Shown here in pieces: positions 59,237 to 64,000 of a stretch of DNA of 64,000 nucleotides. The stretch lies in assembly GCF_900129745.1 (NCBI RefSeq), contig NZ_FQWS01000002.1, forward strand, positions 1,116,001 through 1,180,000, read 5' to 3'. The stretch is from Winogradskyella jejuensis (GTDB taxonomy: Bacteria > Bacteroidota > Bacteroidia > Flavobacteriales > Flavobacteriaceae). A program made the position numbers and the translations under genes. Below the pieces are notes generated by a model. It was not told the DNA's origin. It worked only from the letters and a program-made list of their open reading frames with translations, and searched no databases. The stretch's first letter is position 1. Each line of letters opens with the position of its first letter.

Positions 59237-59926
59237 ATGAAAGTTACCCTATCCTTAAGCCTTTTCTTTTTTTCAATTTCTTTACTATCTCAAAATCCCT
59301 CAGAGGATTATTTAGGTTCTTGGTACACCTACGGCAGCAATCACAGACTTAGCGAAAGATTTAGTTTAAGTCCTTACGGAGAATTGCGCTTCTATGAGCC
59401 TTCTTCCAACTACAATCTTGCTTTTTTCTCTCTGCGAGGTAGTTACCATTTTAAGAACAATCAATCCGTAGGTTTGGGATACGCGTACTTAGATATTGAT
59501 ACCGTTTTTGAATTTGATAACGAACCCAATGTTCATGAAAACCGAATATTCGAGAGTTACTCGGCACAAAAAACATTCGGAAAATTTTTGCTTACACACC
59601 GAGCACAATTAGAACAACGTCTTTTAGATTTTAAAGATAGAAACGAAATTCAGAATAGATTAAGATATCGCATTGGCTTGAAATATGTTTTGAATAGCAC
59701 TTTTTCTGTAAAAATAACTGAAGAACCTTTTATCAATTTTCAAGACCAAGTATTTCATGAAAACAGATTTTATGCTGGTTTAGATATAAAAATATTGAAA
59801 CACTCTCAGCTTCAAATAGGCTATCTAAAACAACATATTAGAAAAAATAACCTAAACAGAATACAAGTAGGTATAAGTATAAAAACTGACCATAGAAAGT
59901 CTAAGCATTCAATAGCTGTTCTATAG
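59237..59926 (+). CDS. DUF2490 outer membrane protein
   Basis: 229 aa from the ATG at 59237, which gives the signal peptide MKVTLSLSLFFFSISLLSQ; the open frame upstream covers the pckA terminator and is not coding. The mature part starts GSWYTYGSNHRLSERFSLSPYGELRFYEPSSNYNLA, the DUF2490 pattern, and continues as alternating amphipathic strands expected to make a 10-12-strand barrel. Function unknown. Its last 26 bp overlap the convergent PLP-enzyme gene. Confidence 0.88.
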   Translation: MKVTLSLSLFFFSISLLSQNPSEDYLGSWYTYGSNHRLSERFSLSPYGELRFYEPSSNYNLAFFSLRGSYHFKNNQSVGLGYAYLDIDTVFEFDNEPNVHENRIFESYSAQKTFGKFLLTHRAQLEQRLLDFKDRNEIQNRLRYRIGLKYVLNSTFSVKITEEPFINFQDQVFHENRFYAGLDIKILKHSQLQIGYLKQHIRKNNLNRIQVGISIKTDHRKSKHSIAVL

Positions 59927-61058
59927 CTTGATTGATATCTGCTTTTAAGTCTTTAGCATTTTCTATTCCAACAGAGAAGCGTATCAATTGGTCACTGATT
60001 CCAACTGCCTTCCGTTCTTCTTCAGTTAATAAGGCATGGGACGTTAAGTGCGGTGATATCATTGTACTCTCCACACCTGCTAAACTCATTGATGATTTAA
60101 TGAGCTTTAACGCCTTCTGAAACTTGTATGAGTCTAAATCTTCACTTAATTCAAACGACAACATTGCGCCATAACCTTGCATTTGTGCTTTGGCCAATTT
60201 ATGTTCCGGATGCGATTTTAAACCTGGGTAATAAACTTTGGAGATTTTGGGATGTTTATTTAACCATTTTGCCAATTTCATCGCATTCTTGGTTTGCGCT
60301 TTTACACGCAAGCCCAAAGTTTTCATGCTACGCTCTAGCATCCAAACCGTCATATCACTAAGGCTTCCACCTAAATTTTTTGAGACATTCCAAATGCGCT
60401 CCATATTCTCTTTAGAACTGGCAACAGCACCAGCACAAATATCACTGTGGCCTCCAAAATATTTGGTTGCAGAATGCATTACCATATCAACTCCAAAATC
60501 TATTGGTTTTTGATTCACAGGAGATGCAAACGTATTGTCAATAGAGGTTAGAATCCCTTTAGTCTTGGCTAGTTGCGTAATGTCTCTTATATCAGTTATT
60601 GTTAACAATGGATTAGAAGGCGTTTCAATATGAATTAGTTTGGTATTTTCTTGAATAGCTGCTTCAAAATCTCTGGCTTTATAACCATTAGTAAATGTAT
60701 ATTCTATACCATACTTTGGAAACTCTTCCTTTATAAAATTTACTGTTCCGCCATATAGCGTATTCTGCACCACCAAATGGTCGCCTTTTTGAAGAAAAGC
60801 TAAAAACATATGACTTATAGCCGCCATACCAGAACCAAAAATCATGGCCGATTCCGCGCCCTCTAATGCTGCTATTTTTTTAGATAAATACTCTTGGTTT
60901 GGCGTATTAAAATACCTTGGGTAGCGTTTCACATCGACATCAAGAAATTCGTAAGACGAACTTAAATACATTGGAGATACAGCGCCTTTAAACTGTTCGT
61001 CCTTAACTTCACCAACATGTGTGCAAATGGTATTTACACCTAATTTATCTTTTGACAT
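59901..61058 (-). CDS. Cys/Met metabolism PLP-dependent enzyme (cystathionine synthase/lyase-like)
   Basis: 385-aa enzyme of the trans-sulfuration family (cystathionine gamma-synthase, gamma/beta-lyase or methionine gamma-lyase). PLP lysine in VMHSATKYFGGHSD; other marks RYFNTPNQEYLSKKIAALEGAE, FGSGMAAIS, DNTFASPVNQKP, SLGGVESTM-like SLAGVESTMISPH near the C-terminus. Residues that separate the subfamilies cannot be judged by eye, so the reaction is left open; it cleaves or forms a C-S bond in methionine/cysteine metabolism. Confidence 0.9.
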   Translation of the reverse strand: MSKDKLGVNTICTHVGEVKDEQFKGAVSPMYLSSSYEFLDVDVKRYPRYFNTPNQEYLSKKIAALEGAESAMIFGSGMAAISHMFLAFLQKGDHLVVQNTLYGGTVNFIKEEFPKYGIEYTFTNGYKARDFEAAIQENTKLIHIETPSNPLLTITDIRDITQLAKTKGILTSIDNTFASPVNQKPIDFGVDMVMHSATKYFGGHSDICAGAVASSKENMERIWNVSKNLGGSLSDMTVWMLERSMKTLGLRVKAQTKNAMKLAKWLNKHPKISKVYYPGLKSHPEHKLAKAQMQGYGAMLSFELSEDLDSYKFQKALKLIKSSMSLAGVESTMISPHLTSHALLTEEERKAVGISDQLIRFSVGIENAKDLKADINQAIEQLLNA

Positions 61059-61108
61059 AGCGTAATTATTAACTCGGATAAAAATAATGAAAACTAAATA
61101 AAGCTTCT

Positions 61109-62515
61109 TTATACTTTAATAGATTTCCAATACCCTTTTTTAAACCAAACTATGCCTATAATCACGATTAAAACCTCAGCTAATGTTATAGCCATAAACA
61201 CACCCAAAGGACCAAGATTAAAAGTTAGTGCCATTAAGTAGGCAAAGGGTAATTGAAATAGCCAAAAGCATATAAAGTTAATCCATGTTGGCGTCTTAGT
61301 ATCTCCTGCACCATTAAAAGCATTAATTACCACCATACCGTATCCATAAAAGACATAACCAGCAGCAATAATTCTTAGACATAACGCACCATTCTTTACA
61401 ACTTCTGATTCTTGAGAGAATAGTTGTATAATCTGAGGTGCAAATAATAAGTAAACAATGGAAACTATACCCATAAAAATAGCACTATACTTTCCAGTTT
61501 TCCAAACAGATTGTTCTGCGCGTTCAGGTTTTTGAGCACCTAAATTCTGACCAACTAAGGTCGCTGCTGCATTACTCATACCCCAAGCAGGCATTAACGT
61601 AAACATCATAACACGAATAGCTATAGTATAACCTGCTAAAACTTCACTCCCAAACTCGCTCATAATACGCATTAGAAACACCCAGGAGGAGGTTCCGATT
61701 AAAAACTGCCCTATACCTCCAAGGGAAACTTTTATAAGATTAAACATCACGGCGACTCTAATTACCAAATCTTTAAAACCAACTTTGATACGACTCCATC
61801 CGTAAAACAAGACAAACAGCTGAAAAATAACTGCCGTACCTCTTCCTATGGTTGTGGCTATTGCAGCGCCTTGTACACCATAAGCTGGAATTGGCCCAAA
61901 TCCAAAAATAAATAATGGATCTAAAATAATATTAAGTCCATTAGAAACTATTAAAGCCCACATGGCTACAGAGGCATCACCAGCACCTCTAAATATGGCA
62001 TTAATTAGAAAAAGTAACATTATAGTTACGTTTCCTCCCATAAGTATTTGGGTATAACCATAACCTTCTTCAATGAGGTCAGCTTCACCTCCCATTAAAC
62101 CAAGAATTTCTTTAGGATATATAATACCCATAACGCTAATAAAAGCAGCTACAACAACACCCAAGAAAATCACTTGTACTGCCGCTTGAGATGCGCCTTC
62201 TTTATCTTTTTCACCAATTCTTCGGGCGACGATAGCAGTGGCCGCCATACTTAATCCTATAGCCACAGCATAAACCAAGGTAATTACGGACTCCGTTAAA
62301 CCAATTGTAGCCACTGCATTAACACTAACTTTTGAAACATAGAAAATATCTACAATGGCGAAGATAGATTCCATCAACATTTCTAAAATCATAGGTATAG
62401 AAAGCATAAAAACTGCACGACGGATACTACCTGTTGTAAAATCTTGCTCCTTCCCGGAGACCGCGATTTTTAAATATTTAAAAAATTGTTTTAATGAAAT
62501 TTTATTGGATTGCAT
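61109..62515 (-). CDS. MATE-family efflux transporter
   Basis: 468-aa membrane protein with 12 TM helices in two MATE repeats. The first begins AVFMLSIPMILEMLMESIFAIVDIFYVSKVS, with IGLTESVITLVYAVAIGLSMAATAIVARRIGEKDKEGA; the second has AGYTIAIRVMMFTLMPAWGMSNAAATLVGQNLGAQKPERA. Exports cationic drugs or metabolites with Na+ or H+. Upstream 134 bp contain no further gene. Confidence 0.93.
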   Translation of the reverse strand: MQSNKISLKQFFKYLKIAVSGKEQDFTTGSIRRAVFMLSIPMILEMLMESIFAIVDIFYVSKVSVNAVATIGLTESVITLVYAVAIGLSMAATAIVARRIGEKDKEGASQAAVQVIFLGVVVAAFISVMGIIYPKEILGLMGGEADLIEEGYGYTQILMGGNVTIMLLFLINAIFRGAGDASVAMWALIVSNGLNIILDPLFIFGFGPIPAYGVQGAAIATTIGRGTAVIFQLFVLFYGWSRIKVGFKDLVIRVAVMFNLIKVSLGGIGQFLIGTSSWVFLMRIMSEFGSEVLAGYTIAIRVMMFTLMPAWGMSNAAATLVGQNLGAQKPERAEQSVWKTGKYSAIFMGIVSIVYLLFAPQIIQLFSQESEVVKNGALCLRIIAAGYVFYGYGMVVINAFNGAGDTKTPTWINFICFWLFQLPFAYLMALTFNLGPLGVFMAITLAEVLIVIIGIVWFKKGYWKSIKV

Positions 62516-62649
62516 AATATTGAAATGTATAATAAAACATAGTATTCTAGACTGTAGAATACACTTACACCGCTGAAGTATTAGCGATAATTTTTCTTTT
62601 CCGAAGTGGACTTATGCAATCATAATGTCACAAATATGCACATTATTTT

Positions 62650-63066
62650 TTAAATAGAAAGAAAATATAGCATACTGGTTAGAAATAGTATTGTCCAAAG
62701 GAATGTTCTATACCAATTGTAATTTACCAGCTTTTTACAAGCGTTGGTAACAGGTTTATTCTTGTCTATACTTTGATGTAGCGGTACGAAAATGAGAAAT
62801 GTTAAAAGCCAAAGTGTGACAATTATACCTAAACTTAAAATACTGTACCAATTTTGAACTTGGTATAAATGTATTATTCCTAAAATGAGTTGGCTAAACA
62901 TTAATGGTAACACGATTATGGTAACGCGCTTTGTATAACTGCGATGCCATAACAATAAATTAGATTGAGAATAGTATGCAAAACTTGGATAGATTACCAA
63001 TTGTACTGCCCAAATGAGTACTAAAAATCCAGCATCAACTAACAATCGAACTAACTCTAAACTCAT
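62650..63066 (-). CDS. Four-TM membrane protein
   Basis: 138-aa hydrophobic protein with four TM helices: LVDAGFLVLIWAVQLVIYPSF, VTIIVLPLMFSQLILGIIHL, ILSLGIIVTLWLLTFLIFVP and WTILFLTSMLYFL. The short loop SYTKRVT and YNWYRT are conserved in similar small proteins of Bacteroidota. It overlaps the DoxX-like gene by 4 bp. Function unknown. Confidence 0.75.
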   Translation of the reverse strand: MSLELVRLLVDAGFLVLIWAVQLVIYPSFAYYSQSNLLLWHRSYTKRVTIIVLPLMFSQLILGIIHLYQVQNWYSILSLGIIVTLWLLTFLIFVPLHQSIDKNKPVTNACKKLVNYNWYRTFLWTILFLTSMLYFLSI

Positions 63067-63452
63067 ACCTTATTTGTTTTTCTTACTGACCAAGCCCATA
63101 GAATGAGCAAAGGATGAATTAGAACTAACCTCACCCAAGCTACCCAAAGCGGTACGCATAGCGACTCAGACATACAACCGCCTTCGGTTATAAAATAAAT
63201 GTGAGATGGAATAAATGCGATGAGTATTAAAATTAGACCTTTTACGGCTAATAATCGTGTTTTTGGTACCACTACTCCAATAGCCAAAATAATCTCAAAA
63301 AAACCACTGAGGTAATTTATAAGCTCAGGAAATGGTAAATAATCTGGAATTAATGGATAGTAGAATTCAGGATTTATAAAATGATAAATTCCAGCAAAAG
63401 CATAAAAAGTAATTAGTAAAACACGAAGAACTATAATCACGATAATTTCCAT
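63063..63452 (-). CDS. DoxX-like membrane protein
   Basis: 129-aa protein with four TM helices and the DoxX arrangement: VLLITFYAFAGIYHFINPEFYYPLIPDYLPFPELINYLSGFFEIILAIGV, where the A-G-x-x-H and E-I-x-x-A/G pattern is typical. Middle gene of a three-gene overlapping set. DoxX relatives are associated with quinone or thiol redox systems in some bacteria, not shown here. Confidence 0.82.
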   Translation of the reverse strand: MEIIVIIVLRVLLITFYAFAGIYHFINPEFYYPLIPDYLPFPELINYLSGFFEIILAIGVVVPKTRLLAVKGLILILIAFIPSHIYFITEGGCMSESLCVPLWVAWVRLVLIHPLLILWAWSVRKTNKV

Positions 63453-63820
63453 TTATAATCTGTGTGGACATTCTTCAGAATTAAAAAGAAAGGTATCCAC
63501 CAGATAAAATCGTTTGTAAGTAGTGTGTATATAAATTCAAAAGGAACATCTCCTTTTAAGTAATTAAAAATAAAACCTAAAGGCCCAAAAATTTTACCTA
63601 AAAACCCAACAGCTACGATTGGCCAATGCTTCATAGGGTTATAAGATGCCCACCAATAACCTAAGCCATAAACACCAATAACCATACCCATGCCTTGCCA
63701 AACCATAGGATGATTTAGTGGTTGCATGCCTACCAAATTAAAAAAATGATTTGGGAATAAAACGACCCAAGCTCCCCATAAAATATTGTAAATAGCTGCT
63801 AAGCGAAGTGTTAATTTCAT
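63437..63820 (-). CDS. Small membrane protein
   Basis: 127-aa protein with about four TM helices (LAAIYNILWGAWVVLFPNHFF; VWQGMGMVIGVYGLGYWWAS; HWPIVAVGFLGKIFGPLGFIF; FIYTLLTNDFIWWIPFFLI). The GPLGFIFNYLKGDVPFEF element recurs in similar small proteins annotated as hypothetical. It overlaps the DoxX-like gene by 16 bp and heads that operon. Confidence 0.75.
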   Translation of the reverse strand: MKLTLRLAAIYNILWGAWVVLFPNHFFNLVGMQPLNHPMVWQGMGMVIGVYGLGYWWASYNPMKHWPIVAVGFLGKIFGPLGFIFNYLKGDVPFEFIYTLLTNDFIWWIPFFLILKNVHTDYKWKLS

Positions 63821-63875
63821 AACTATAATTTTATGTAAAATTAAGACCTGCTACTAGTCAAATTAAAGCATTTAA

Positions 63876-63983
63876 CTAATCTTTACCAATGTTGTTATAG
63901 GCTCTAATAATAATTATAGCCCAAAGCGCCACTAGTGCAGAAACAATAATGGAAAACCAAAATACGATATCATCTGCCTCCAT
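63876..63983 (-). CDS. Tiny membrane protein (possibly incomplete)
   Basis: 35 codons from ATG 63983: MEADDIVFWFSIIVSALVAL, WAIIIIRAYNNIGKD, one TM helix. The frame stays open to the window end, so the true start could lie outside. Small, but hydrophobic-helix composition and intact stop make it plausible. Confidence 0.4.
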   Translation of the reverse strand: MEADDIVFWFSIIVSALVALWAIIIIRAYNNIGKD

Positions 63984-64000
63984 TATTAATGATTTTAAGG

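Noticed and set aside
1-64000. CRISPR array
   Set aside because: No regularly spaced repeats of 24-40 bp were seen on either strand, and no cas gene is present.

Overview
The window is chromosomal DNA of a marine-type Flavobacteriaceae bacterium (Bacteroidota). This rests on the strong AT bias, promoters of the Bacteroidota form TAnnTTTG without classical -10/-35 pairs, the lack of consistent Shine-Dalgarno sequences, and the gene families present (flavobacterial lipoproteins, FadL-type porin, BshB1, ATP-dependent PckA, Bacteroidota tyrosine integrase). I cannot name the species.

Region 1 (1-31.2 kb) is a stress and redox gene block. It starts with a cut-off sugar aminotransferase resembling KdnA, a thioredoxin-like protein and a nitroreductase. 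It continues with a VIT-family transporter, Hsp20, an RNase-like metallo-beta-lactamase protein, an ATP-cone/PD-(D/E)xK protein, a release-factor-like protein, five tandem-domain universal stress proteins, a PAS-LOV-PAS histidine kinase with a receiver-Crp/Fnr regulator, a TerB-like protein, thioredoxin, a WG-repeat protein with a MacAB/Lol-like exporter, a GerW (YtfJ) pair, an Mla-type lipid transport operon, a sulfide:quinone oxidoreductase/DsrC/DsrE operon, a FadL porin, Dps and MscS. Most transcription units here carry the same control signature: a palindrome TGA-N6-TCA whose centre lies 33 bp upstream of the centre of a TAnnTTTG/A box. The receiver-Crp/Fnr protein encoded in the middle of the block is the obvious candidate to bind it. 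Its partner kinase has a complete LOV photoreceptor motif, so light (and possibly oxygen) may control the block. One such promoter drives no gene but a predicted ~92-nt RNA ending in a strong terminator.

Region 2 (31.3-50.3 kb) is a 19-kb genomic island inserted in the 3' end of a tRNA-Ser(UGA) gene. It is bounded by a 13-bp direct repeat, with a tyrosine integrase next to the tRNA and identical tandem GGTCACC motifs near both ends. It has no conjugation or virion genes. It encodes a polymerase of the family-A-related TV-Pol type, a small XRE regulator, a type III restriction-modification pair with an extra nuclease, and a tightly coupled four-gene operon I do not recognise as a described system. 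That operon encodes a GHKL/STAS-like protein, a 1321-aa phosphoribosyltransferase-like/GAF-like/GHKL protein, a receiver-like protein and a two-TM protein resembling putative abortive-infection proteins. I consider it the best candidate for an undescribed defence system here.

Region 3 (50.3-64 kb) is ordinary core genome: a DUF3108 protein, two M28 peptidases, tRNA-His, BshB1 (bacillithiol), an SLC13-type transporter (also under a TGA-N6-TCA promoter), PckA, a DUF2490 protein, a Cys/Met-metabolism PLP enzyme, a MATE exporter and a string of small membrane proteins including DoxX.
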